From assembly GCA_001800605.1 (NCBI GenBank), contig MGVS01000069.1:1-40684 (forward strand): a stretch of DNA of 40,684 nt. The letters are read 5' to 3'. Numbering within the stretch: the first letter of the stretch is position 1; every line of letters starts with the position of its first letter. Below, piece by piece: positions 17,161-26,263 of this stretch. A program made the position numbers and the translations under genes. The notes beneath the pieces were generated by a model. It was not told the DNA's origin and did no database searches. It saw only the letters and a list, made by a program, of their open reading frames with translations. Source of the DNA: Elusimicrobia bacterium RIFOXYD2_FULL_34_15 (GTDB lineage: Bacteria; Elusimicrobiota; UBA8919).

Positions 17161-19148
17161 CAACAAAATATTTAAAACTATTTTTAATAAGTTTTATTGC
17201 ACTTTTTCTTCAGGTAACCTGTATAAGATGGTTCAATTCCAATGTTATTATGCTTTCATATTTTTCAAATTTTGTTTTACTTGCCTGTTTTTTAGGTTTA
17301 GGCGTAGGTTTAATGATAGAAAATAAAAAAAATGATTTTATTATTTATTTTCCTGCAATATTTTTAATAATTTGTGTAATTTTTTGGAAAGTTATCATTA
17401 GGGTTACTGTTGAATCTAGTGTTAATGTTTATTTTACTTCCGGTGGTTTTGCCAAAGGAATTCCTCTTTATAATGTAAGTGCATGGTGGTTTTTACCGAT
17501 AATTTTTTTATTTACAACTTTTATATTTATTTCAATCGGGCAGGAGATGGGGCGGGCTTTTACCGTAATGGAGCCGCTCAAGGCATATTTAACTAATGTT
17601 TTAGGATCTATCTTAGGTGTAATAGTTTTTGGAGTAATTTCTTTTTTTAATAGCCCGCCGTTGGTATGGTTTTTTATTTCTTTTATTTGTTTAATACCTT
17701 ATTTTTATAAAAAATCACTCTTTGCTTTCAATATTTTTATTTTAATTGTTTCGCTAATATTTATTTACTTTATTAGTAATAATGCGGTATTTTCTCCTTA
17801 TTATAGAATTGACACGATAAATAGAATGATTATAGTAAATGGCGTCCCGCATCAAAAGATGTTAGATATAAATAAAGAAAGTATTAAACCATATGAATTT
17901 CCTTATAAAATGAAAAAGAATCCTAAAAAAGTTCTCATATTAGGAGCCGGTACCGGTAATGATGTTGCTGTTGCAATAAAAAATAATATTGAAAATATTG
18001 ATGCTGTCGAAATAGATCCGGTAATATTAAAAATAGGAAAAATTTCACATCCAAACAGCCCGTACAATAATAAAAATGTACGAATTTTTAATGATGATGC
18101 GCGTTCTTTTCTAAAAAAATCAAATGAAAAATATGATTTAATAATATTCGCATTACTTGATTCATTGACTGTTTTCTCGCAATTTTCTTCCGTGCGGCTT
18201 GAAAATTTTGTTTTTACAAAAGATTCTTTTGAAGATGTAAAAAAACATTTGAAAGATGACGGGACGGTTGTTATTTACAATCAATTTAGAAAATTGTGGG
18301 TAGTTGAAAGAATTTCGAAAATGCTCGAAGAAGTATTTGGTACAAACTCAGTAGTTTATGATGAGCCGGAAATTGAACATTTTGCAGTTATATTTAACGG
18401 GCCTGGAATAAAAAACATGACATTTCCTAGAACAGCAGAGATTTTTACCGGAAAGGAAATGTTAATGACAAAGTTAACAAATACCGAAATAAAATCCACC
18501 AATGATAATTGGCCGTTTTTATATATGGAAAAACCGGCGTTACCAACGCATTATCTAATTTCAATTTTATTGATATTAATATTTACCGTGTTTTTAATAT
18601 TAATTTTCTCCGATACTTCCCGGGAAATAAATAATCACTTCTTTTTCCTCGGCTGCGGTTTTATGATTTTGGAAACTTCTGCAATAATACGTATGGCGCT
18701 TTTATTAGGCTCAACATGGTTTGTAAATGCGATTGTGATAACTTTTGCTTTACTGGTTACATTTACATCAGCATATTTTATTAAGGTTCAGAGACAAATA
18801 AATATTAAAAAGTATTATATTTTGCTTTTTATAAGTATTTTATTAAATATTATTATTCCATTAAAAATATTTCTAACTTTCCCGAATTATTTGATGGTTT
18901 TGTTATCTTCTTTTCTAATGTTTTTGCCGGTATTTTTTTCAGGAGCAATATTTTCTTATTCATTTTCTCAAACAAAGGATTCTCCGGTTGCATTTGGTTC
19001 TAATTTGATTGGTGCAATGTTGGGCGGATGCCTGGAATATATATCTCTAAAATACGGGTATAATTCTCTAATGTTTGTATTATTAGCGGTTTATTTTACT
19101 TCAATCAAAAATTTCAATTGGAAATTTAATGAAATTTTCAGAAAATAA
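17157..19148 (+). CDS. Membrane-embedded spermidine-synthase-like (class I SAM-fold) protein
   Basis: N- and C-terminal TM blocks flanking VLILGAGTGNDVAVAIKNNIENIDAVEIDPVIL...DDARSFLKKSNEKYDLIIF. Confidence 0.75.
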   Translation: MTTKYLKLFLISFIALFLQVTCIRWFNSNVIMLSYFSNFVLLACFLGLGVGLMIENKKNDFIIYFPAIFLIICVIFWKVIIRVTVESSVNVYFTSGGFAKGIPLYNVSAWWFLPIIFLFTTFIFISIGQEMGRAFTVMEPLKAYLTNVLGSILGVIVFGVISFFNSPPLVWFFISFICLIPYFYKKSLFAFNIFILIVSLIFIYFISNNAVFSPYYRIDTINRMIIVNGVPHQKMLDINKESIKPYEFPYKMKKNPKKVLILGAGTGNDVAVAIKNNIENIDAVEIDPVILKIGKISHPNSPYNNKNVRIFNDDARSFLKKSNEKYDLIIFALLDSLTVFSQFSSVRLENFVFTKDSFEDVKKHLKDDGTVVIYNQFRKLWVVERISKMLEEVFGTNSVVYDEPEIEHFAVIFNGPGIKNMTFPRTAEIFTGKEMLMTKLTNTEIKSTNDNWPFLYMEKPALPTHYLISILLILIFTVFLILIFSDTSREINNHFFFLGCGFMILETSAIIRMALLLGSTWFVNAIVITFALLVTFTSAYFIKVQRQINIKKYYILLFISILLNIIIPLKIFLTFPNYLMVLLSSFLMFLPVFFSGAIFSYSFSQTKDSPVAFGSNLIGAMLGGCLEYISLKYGYNSLMFVLLAVYFTSIKNFNWKFNEIFRK

Positions 19149-20592
19149 CTATTTAATTAAAAAATTTTCTAATAATATAATATTGATATTTTTATTTGTA
19201 ATATTAATAATATTGGTTTTTTACAGGGATGTCGTTATTGATGAAGGTATATATCTATATATTGGGAAGTTGGTAGCTAAAGGTAAACTCCCGTATATAG
19301 ATTTTTTACATCCCCAAGGCCAGATGTATGCATTAATACTTGGACTGATGAGCAGAATCTTTACACAAGATTTATATATAAATAGGATAGTAGTGGCAAT
19401 CTGTAGTTTTATTGGAATTTTGTTATTAGGGAGAGTTGCAAGGAATATTGGAAATACGAAAACAGAAACAATATATTATTTATTTAACCTAACATCAGTT
19501 TATGTATTAGCGCATTATGTAGTTGTAACAACCTATGCAATAGCGTTTTTATTTCTTTCTCTTTCAATTTATTTTGCAATATACAAATATAAACCCATAT
19601 TATCCTGCACTCTCATTATTATAGCATCATTAATACGTTTAAGTATTATAAGCATTGTTCCTTTATTTATATTTTATTTTATATCAAAGAGTAGTGACAA
19701 AAAAAAGTTACTGCTAAGAGTATTGATAATTACAATTTTAATTTACTCGGTCTTTTTTATTCCGTTCATTCTAAAATCTTACGATACATTTATTTATGAT
19801 ATAATTACTGCACATACCAATTTTGTTAATTTACCAACAAGAATTTTAATAATGTTAGATACCTTAATTGTTAATTTAAAAGATTATTCAATTTTATTAA
19901 CTTGTACATTAATATTAAGTATTTTATTTATAATAAAAAAAAGAATTGGGTACAAAAAAGAGATAATTTTTTTATTTTTGATTTTTTTTATCCTTATGAT
20001 TGTTCATCTTTTGCCAATTAGTAATAGAGGAACTCATTACAATGTATTAAATATTCCGGTACTTTTTATAATCATAGGATATTTTTATAACGAATTATTC
20101 CAAATTAGGAAAATAGGACTTTACGGATTAATTTTTATATTAATATTAAATTTTGTAGAGCAGGCAGTTTTAGTTAAAAAAAGCAGTCTTTTTCAAAACG
20201 AAAATCCGGTTGATAAAATAAAATTGGCTGCTATGTATGTGGATGAAAAAACTGATAAATCAGATACTATATTAACATTTAATACTTTATTGGCAACACA
20301 GGCGAATCGCAATATTCCTATAGAATTTACAAATGATTGTTTTTCATACAAAAAAGGTTTCGATACTGCAAAGTGTAAAATTTATCATTTAGTTAACGAC
20401 GATATATTTTTAACTTATATTAATGACAATAAAATTAAATTATTAGCTCTTGGAGATTTTGATTTACACCAATTTGGAACAGATAAAAAAAATATATTAG
20501 AGGCAATAAGAGAAAACGGTTTTATTTTTACTAAACAATTCGAAAATTTTGGTCAGTGGCACGATAATCTGTATGTTTATACAAGAAAATGA
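19129..20592 (+). CDS. Multi-TM GT39-like glycosyltransferase family protein
   Basis: VVIDEGIYLYIGKLVAKGKLPYIDFLHPQGQMYALILGLM is typical of GT-C N-terminal loops. Confidence 0.65.
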   Translation: MKFSENNYLIKKFSNNIILIFLFVILIILVFYRDVVIDEGIYLYIGKLVAKGKLPYIDFLHPQGQMYALILGLMSRIFTQDLYINRIVVAICSFIGILLLGRVARNIGNTKTETIYYLFNLTSVYVLAHYVVVTTYAIAFLFLSLSIYFAIYKYKPILSCTLIIIASLIRLSIISIVPLFIFYFISKSSDKKKLLLRVLIITILIYSVFFIPFILKSYDTFIYDIITAHTNFVNLPTRILIMLDTLIVNLKDYSILLTCTLILSILFIIKKRIGYKKEIIFLFLIFFILMIVHLLPISNRGTHYNVLNIPVLFIIIGYFYNELFQIRKIGLYGLIFILILNFVEQAVLVKKSSLFQNENPVDKIKLAAMYVDEKTDKSDTILTFNTLLATQANRNIPIEFTNDCFSYKKGFDTAKCKIYHLVNDDIFLTYINDNKIKLLALGDFDLHQFGTDKKNILEAIRENGFIFTKQFENFGQWHDNLYVYTRK

Positions 20593-21008
20593 AAACTTTT
20601 ATTTCTAAAAGTGCAGAAAATACAATAAAAATAGGCCTGGCAATTGCAAAAAATATTAAAAACAGGGATATCATATGTCTTATCGGGCCGCTTGGTGCCG
20701 GAAAAACAGTTTTAGCTCAGAGCATATGTAAAGGTTTAAAAGTCAAAGATTTTGTCAATAGTCCTTCTTATAAAATTGTCAATCAATATAATGGAAAGTA
20801 TCCTGTATATCATATAGATTTATACCGGCTAAATTCAGTAAAAGAAATCGATGAATTAGGGCTCGATGATTATATTTATGACGAAGGCATAACAATTATA
20901 GAATGGGCTGATAAACTGGAAAAAAAGAATCTTCCAAAAAAAAGAATAGAAATAAAAATAGAAATTAAGAGCGAAAATGAAAGGTATATAAAATGGCAGC
21001 GATATTAA
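20589..21008 (+). CDS. tsaE: tRNA threonylcarbamoyladenosine biosynthesis ATPase TsaE
   Basis: GPLGAGKTVLAQSICKGL, SPSYKIVNQY, VYHIDLYRL, ITIIEWADKL. Confidence 0.93.
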   Translation: MKTFISKSAENTIKIGLAIAKNIKNRDIICLIGPLGAGKTVLAQSICKGLKVKDFVNSPSYKIVNQYNGKYPVYHIDLYRLNSVKEIDELGLDDYIYDEGITIIEWADKLEKKNLPKKRIEIKIEIKSENERYIKWQRY

Positions 21009-22885
21009 TAATTCTGATATCAGTTATTTTTATAATATATTTTAAAGTAATTTTTCTTTCGGGTTTATTTGCAGCGCATTTTGCCGGTATTAGCGATATT
21101 CAGTCGATGTATTTGCCGTTTCGTAATTTTTTTGCTCAATCAATAAGGAGCGGGCAATTCCCTTTATGGGCACCTGACATGTTTTTGGGATTTCCGCTGC
21201 ATGCCGAAGGACAGGGCGGTTATTTTTATCCGTTAAATATTCTCTTTGCAATATTTCCTTCATGGGTTGCGTATAACTATGTTTTTATTTTAAGTGTTTT
21301 TCTCACAGGTTTATTTAGTTACTTATTTGCAAAATCAACCGGTTTAAAAAAAACATCGGCTCTATTATTTTCAATAGTATTTTCTTTCTCAGGTTTTTTT
21401 GCTGTTCATAATGAACATATCAATCTTTTGAATTCTGCAACATGGATACCTTTGGTATTTTTGTTCACACATAAAATAAATAAACAAAAGTACTGGATAA
21501 TTCTTGGATTGATTTTTGCAATGCAGTTTTTATCCGGTTTTCCTCAGATCGCATATTATTCAATGATTACCGGGTTTATATGGTTAATTTTAAATACTAA
21601 AAATATTAAAACAATTGGTAATTTTTTTATTGCAGCAATTTTATCTCTTATTTTAGCAGTATGCCAAATAATACCAACTATTGAGTTAATCCCATATTCA
21701 GCGAGAGCCGGAGGTATTGTTAAATCGCAGGTAAATAGCTGGGGCTATTTTTTTAAAGATATATTACTTTTTATTAATCCATATATTTTCGGTAATCCAA
21801 CTTTAGGCAACTATATAAGAAAAGATAGTATTTTTGGAGAAAATGTCGCATTTATCGGTATAATGGCACTGCTTCTTTTGATTTATGGAATAGTAAAGAA
21901 TTTTAAAAATAAAAATATAAAATATTTTTTGATTTTATCTTGTTTGATAATGCTTTTTATTTTATATTTTAAACAAATATATAGTTTTTTGTTAATATTG
22001 CCCGGAATGCGGTATTTTCGGTTGCCGCAAAGAATGCTTGTCTTTGTTGTTTTATCGTTTGCTTTTATTGCGGCAATGGGTTACCAAGAATTAAAAAGGT
22101 TCAAAATGATAGTTTTTTTAGTAGTTTTAATTGAATTAGTAAATTTTTCTTTTGGATACAATAATGTTATAAATAAGAAATATTTGTCAAAACCGAAAGT
22201 TGTTGAATTTTTTAAGAATGATGCAAATTTATTCAGGATTTCTGTTAATGACGATAAATTAAAAGCATGGTTATATTCTTATTATTTTTCAACAATTCCG
22301 GAATTAAAAGAAAAAGTTCAGTTAATGTACAGAAATTATTTACCGCCTAATTTGAATATGATTTATAATATATCTTCAATAAATGCTTATTCTCCGCTTG
22401 TTCCGGAAATTAAAACGGACTATACTAATGTTAAGTACATAGTTTCATCCGCAGAATTAAAAAATGAAGTATTAATAAAAAAAATAAATTTTGACGGTTA
22501 TTTGCCGGATTTGAGAATTTATAGAAAAAATAAGTTTTATTCCAGAGCATTTGTTATATTAGATAGAAAATCAGAAGTCGTGCCTGTAAATATAAAACAA
22601 TATAAAACAACAAAAATTGTAATTGATAAAGAAAAAGGAAAGGGCGGAAATTTAATTCTTTGTGATTTTTACTATCCGGGTTGGCATGCTTATAAAGACG
22701 GCAAAGAAGAAATTATTAACAAATTTGAGGGTGTAAGAGAAATACAAGTTTCTTCGGAAAAACAAAAAATTATTTTTACTTTTATTCCGTGGAGTTTTAA
22801 TTTTGGTGTTATTATTTCAATTTGTTCAATTTTTTTAATTTTGAAGTTGTTTGAAAAAATAATAATCTCTGCAATAAATTTTTAA
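20993..22885 (+). CDS. YfhO-family membrane protein
   Basis: QSMYLPFRNFFAQSIRSGQFPLWAPDMFLGFPLHAEGQGGYFYPLNILF, LPGMRYFRLPQRML, C-terminal YPGWHAYKDGKE. Confidence 0.85.
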   Translation: MAAILIILISVIFIIYFKVIFLSGLFAAHFAGISDIQSMYLPFRNFFAQSIRSGQFPLWAPDMFLGFPLHAEGQGGYFYPLNILFAIFPSWVAYNYVFILSVFLTGLFSYLFAKSTGLKKTSALLFSIVFSFSGFFAVHNEHINLLNSATWIPLVFLFTHKINKQKYWIILGLIFAMQFLSGFPQIAYYSMITGFIWLILNTKNIKTIGNFFIAAILSLILAVCQIIPTIELIPYSARAGGIVKSQVNSWGYFFKDILLFINPYIFGNPTLGNYIRKDSIFGENVAFIGIMALLLLIYGIVKNFKNKNIKYFLILSCLIMLFILYFKQIYSFLLILPGMRYFRLPQRMLVFVVLSFAFIAAMGYQELKRFKMIVFLVVLIELVNFSFGYNNVINKKYLSKPKVVEFFKNDANLFRISVNDDKLKAWLYSYYFSTIPELKEKVQLMYRNYLPPNLNMIYNISSINAYSPLVPEIKTDYTNVKYIVSSAELKNEVLIKKINFDGYLPDLRIYRKNKFYSRAFVILDRKSEVVPVNIKQYKTTKIVIDKEKGKGGNLILCDFYYPGWHAYKDGKEEIINKFEGVREIQVSSEKQKIIFTFIPWSFNFGVIISICSIFLILKLFEKIIISAINF

Positions 22886-22974
22886 AATCGTTGTATGGTA
22901 TTGAGTCTTCGGCAGAAAAATGAAAAAGTAAGGTTTTATTCCTACATTTTTAATCCCGCGGCATTTTTCAAAAG

Positions 22975-23018
22975 GCTCCCGCCCCAAAGGGGCGAGAGGC
23001 TCGCCATAGGCGGCGGGA
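22975..23018. repeat. GC-rich palindromic element copy A (GCTCCCGCCCCAAAGGGGCGAGAGGCTCGCCATAGGCGGCGGGA)
   Basis: Near-identical inverted copy at 29065-29107. Confidence 0.8.
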
Positions 23019-23047
23019 CAAGTTTTTACACTTTTAATTGAATTATT

Positions 23048-23695
23048 ATGAAAATACTCGCTATTGAAACATCAAGTGAAGTTTGTGGAGCAGCACTAAT
23101 TTTTGATAATAAAATTATATCAGAAAAAAATATTTTGCTTCCCAAAAAATCTTCTTCAAAAATATTCGAAATTGTAAAAAAGGTTTTGAAGGATGAAAAA
23201 ATTGATTGTGTTGCTGTGGATATAGGGCCAGGTTCTTTCACAGGAATAAGAATAGGTGTTTCTTTTGCAAGAACATACGGACAGTTTTTAAAAATCCCTG
23301 TTATCGGAGTTTCAAGCCTGGATTGTCTTGTATATAAATTCAATTCTATGCATCTAAACGAATATAAGAAAATTTATCCGGTGATAGATGCACTTCGTGA
23401 CGAAGTATATACAGCAAGATATAGCGGGCTTAAAAAGGAAACCGAATATCAAATAATGAAAATCGAAGAACTAAAAAAAAGATCCCGTAAAAATTGTGTT
23501 ATAACAGGGAACAAAGAAATCTGCGAAAAACTTAATTTGAAAAAAGCATGCATTGAAACACGATTGACATCATCAGCAGTAGGAATGTTGGCGGGTGCGA
23601 AAACAATAAAAGTTATCAAAGACAACTATAAAAATGTTTTTCCTTTATATATAAGGAGAGCCTTTGCAGAAGAAAAATTTGGATATAGAAAGTAA
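23048..23695 (+). CDS. tsaB: tRNA threonylcarbamoyladenosine biosynthesis protein TsaB
   Basis: MKILAIETSSEVCGAAL, GPGSFTGIRIGVSFARTYGQ, VIDALRDEVYTARY. Confidence 0.93.
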   Translation: MKILAIETSSEVCGAALIFDNKIISEKNILLPKKSSSKIFEIVKKVLKDEKIDCVAVDIGPGSFTGIRIGVSFARTYGQFLKIPVIGVSSLDCLVYKFNSMHLNEYKKIYPVIDALRDEVYTARYSGLKKETEYQIMKIEELKKRSRKNCVITGNKEICEKLNLKKACIETRLTSSAVGMLAGAKTIKVIKDNYKNVFPLYIRRAFAEEKFGYRK

Positions 23696-24128
23696 TTTTA
23701 AAATTCGTGAAATTTGTTTAGAAGATATCGATTATATACTGAAAATTGAACAAGAATCGCATCCGGATCCTTGGTCAAGAAAAATGTTCGAAAATGAGTT
23801 AAAGCTGGACTATTCGAATTTTTTTATCGGAAATATAAAATCTGAAATTGTTTCTTATATAATATTCTGGCATGTAATTGATGAAGCATATTTAACTAAT
23901 ATTACAGTTTCTAAAGATTATAGAAAGCTGGGTATCGGTGAAAAAATGTTGAATTTTGCGATAGGTATTTCTAAATCGTTAGAAATAAAAAAAATGTTAC
24001 TAGAAGTAAGAGAAAATAATTTACCTGCAATATTATTTTACAAAAAACACGGATTTAAAGAAACTTATATTAGAAAAAAATATTATTCAAATTCGGAAAA
24101 CGCAATTGTAATGGAGAGATCTTTATGA
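23664..24128 (+). CDS. rimI: Ribosomal-protein-alanine N-acetyltransferase RimI-like (GNAT)
   Basis: HPDPWSRKMFENEL, AYLTNITVSKDYRKLGIGEKML, LEVRENNLPAILFYKKHGF. Confidence 0.88.
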   Translation: MQKKNLDIESNFKIREICLEDIDYILKIEQESHPDPWSRKMFENELKLDYSNFFIGNIKSEIVSYIIFWHVIDEAYLTNITVSKDYRKLGIGEKMLNFAIGISKSLEIKKMLLEVRENNLPAILFYKKHGFKETYIRKKYYSNSENAIVMERSL

Positions 24129-26263
24129 AAATTAAAGTATTGCTTATCTTACTACCTTTTTACCTTCTACTCCTTACCTGTCTTTTTTGTGCTTCTCAGC
24201 CGGATGCATATTATTACTACACACTAGGCAACATTGCAGAAATGAAAGGTGAGTTAACAAAAGCAATTGAAGAATACAAAAAATCAGCTTCTTACGATAC
24301 CAAATCAATATACATAAAGAAAAAACTGGTAAGTCTTTATTTATTGACCGGTGATATTAATTCTGCTTCCAAGGAAATAACCGAAATGTCGAAGATACAG
24401 CCCGGAGATAAAGAAATTACAGAGCTTATGGCAGAGGTATCAATTTATCAGAAAAAACCTGAAGAAGCGATATCCGCATATGAAACATTACTCTCAACTG
24501 AGCCCAACAATAAGCAGGCACTTTATAATTTAGGTATTTTATATGCACAAATAGGTAAACCGGAAAAGGCTATTTCATACTTTGAAAAATACGCACAATT
24601 ATATCCGGATGAGATTGAAGTCAATGTAAGCATAGGGATTTTGTATCAAAAATTAAATCAATTGTCCAAGGCGGAATCATATTTAAAAAAAGCAAATGAA
24701 GCTGACCCTAATTCTACTGCTCCGATGATTGCACTTGCAAATTTATACGAAAATGGAAAAGAATATAAGAAAGCTATTGAATTATATGATAAACTTTTAA
24801 AAGTTTTTCCGGACGATTCCGAATTAGTTATTAAAATTGCAGGACTATGTCTTTTGGAAAAAGATTATCCTAAGGCAAAAGAAAATTTGTTAAAGTCAGC
24901 ACAGACATTTCCAAAAAATCCTTGGATAAACTACTATCTAGGATTAATTGCCATTGAAGAAAAAAATTATAACCTTGCAATAGGTTATTTTGATAAGTCA
25001 ATTAATATAGACAAAAAAATGACTGAACCATATATTCAGCGAGGTTATGTTTATATGATTCAGGGAAACGAAAAACAAGCTATAAAATCGTTTGAGAAGT
25101 CCGTTGATTTAGGAACAAATATACCTGATATATATTTTTTCTTGGGATTAAATTATGAATCCCAAGCTAAATATAAAAAGTCCGAAAAATATCTTAAAAA
25201 AGCGATTGAACTCGAGCCGAATAATCCAAAATATCATTTTGAGCTTGGTGTTGTTTATGATAATTTGAAAAAGTCAACAGAATCTGAAGAAGAATTTTTT
25301 AAAGTAATTAAAATTGATTCTACAACCGCACAGGCTTATAACTATCTTGGATATTCATGGGCTGACAAAAATGTAAAACTGAACGATGCGGAAGATTATG
25401 TAAAAAAAGCACTTTCCATAGATCCGGAAAACCCCGCCTATATCGATTCACTTGGATGGATTTATTATCGTAGACAAAAATATAACGAAGCTTTAGAGGT
25501 ATTAAAAAAAGCATCCGATAAAGCTGATGATTCAACAATACTTGATCATCTGGGTGATTGTTATCTCGCGCTTGGAAATACGCAAATGGCGGTAGACACA
25601 TGGCAGACGGCATATTTACTGGGAAAAACAAAATCAATTGAAAAGAAAATAAAAAAATATAAAAAAAATATTGTTTGGTCAAGAGATATGGTTAAATTAA
25701 AGGCTATCAGGTCTTTTAAAGATATAATGGATGTTTCCGGATTTTTAAGTTCTAATACTAGTTATGAAAATAAAACGTTTGGTGTAAACGGTCCATTTTT
25801 TTTTAAAAAACCCAAACAATTGCGTATAGAAATTCTGGGCTTATTTTCTGCACCGCAGGGACTTATACTTATGAGGCAGGGAACAATTGCCTATATTACA
25901 CCTGATAAATCAAAATATGATTTAACCGACGATTTTTTCTGGGTAAAAGACATTTTTAACATATTCGAATCGGAATATTTTAACGATTTAAAACTTACCG
26001 GAGAAAATAAAGATGCATATATTTTCAAAAATAATTTTGTAGAAATAAAAGTTGAAAAACAATTATGTCTTATTTCAGAAATTAAATTTTTAAACGGTTC
26101 AATTGTTCATTTTAGTAATTATAAAGCTTTAGGAAAAATATATTTTCCTCAAGAACTAATTTTTAACAATCCCGCCATTAAAATGAGGACCATCCTAATG
26201 TTTAAAAAATTGAATTTAAACAAAGATATAAAGGTAGATTTATTTAATGTCCCAGAAAAGTGA
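24125..26263 (+). CDS. TPR-repeat lipoprotein with C-terminal LolB/LolA-like domain
   Basis: Lipobox-like LLLLTCLF; many TPRs; C-terminal FKDIMDVSGFLSS...FKKPKQLRIEILGLFSAPQGLILMRQG. Confidence 0.75.
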   Translation: MKIKVLLILLPFYLLLLTCLFCASQPDAYYYYTLGNIAEMKGELTKAIEEYKKSASYDTKSIYIKKKLVSLYLLTGDINSASKEITEMSKIQPGDKEITELMAEVSIYQKKPEEAISAYETLLSTEPNNKQALYNLGILYAQIGKPEKAISYFEKYAQLYPDEIEVNVSIGILYQKLNQLSKAESYLKKANEADPNSTAPMIALANLYENGKEYKKAIELYDKLLKVFPDDSELVIKIAGLCLLEKDYPKAKENLLKSAQTFPKNPWINYYLGLIAIEEKNYNLAIGYFDKSINIDKKMTEPYIQRGYVYMIQGNEKQAIKSFEKSVDLGTNIPDIYFFLGLNYESQAKYKKSEKYLKKAIELEPNNPKYHFELGVVYDNLKKSTESEEEFFKVIKIDSTTAQAYNYLGYSWADKNVKLNDAEDYVKKALSIDPENPAYIDSLGWIYYRRQKYNEALEVLKKASDKADDSTILDHLGDCYLALGNTQMAVDTWQTAYLLGKTKSIEKKIKKYKKNIVWSRDMVKLKAIRSFKDIMDVSGFLSSNTSYENKTFGVNGPFFFKKPKQLRIEILGLFSAPQGLILMRQGTIAYITPDKSKYDLTDDFFWVKDIFNIFESEYFNDLKLTGENKDAYIFKNNFVEIKVEKQLCLISEIKFLNGSIVHFSNYKALGKIYFPQELIFNNPAIKMRTILMFKKLNLNKDIKVDLFNVPEK

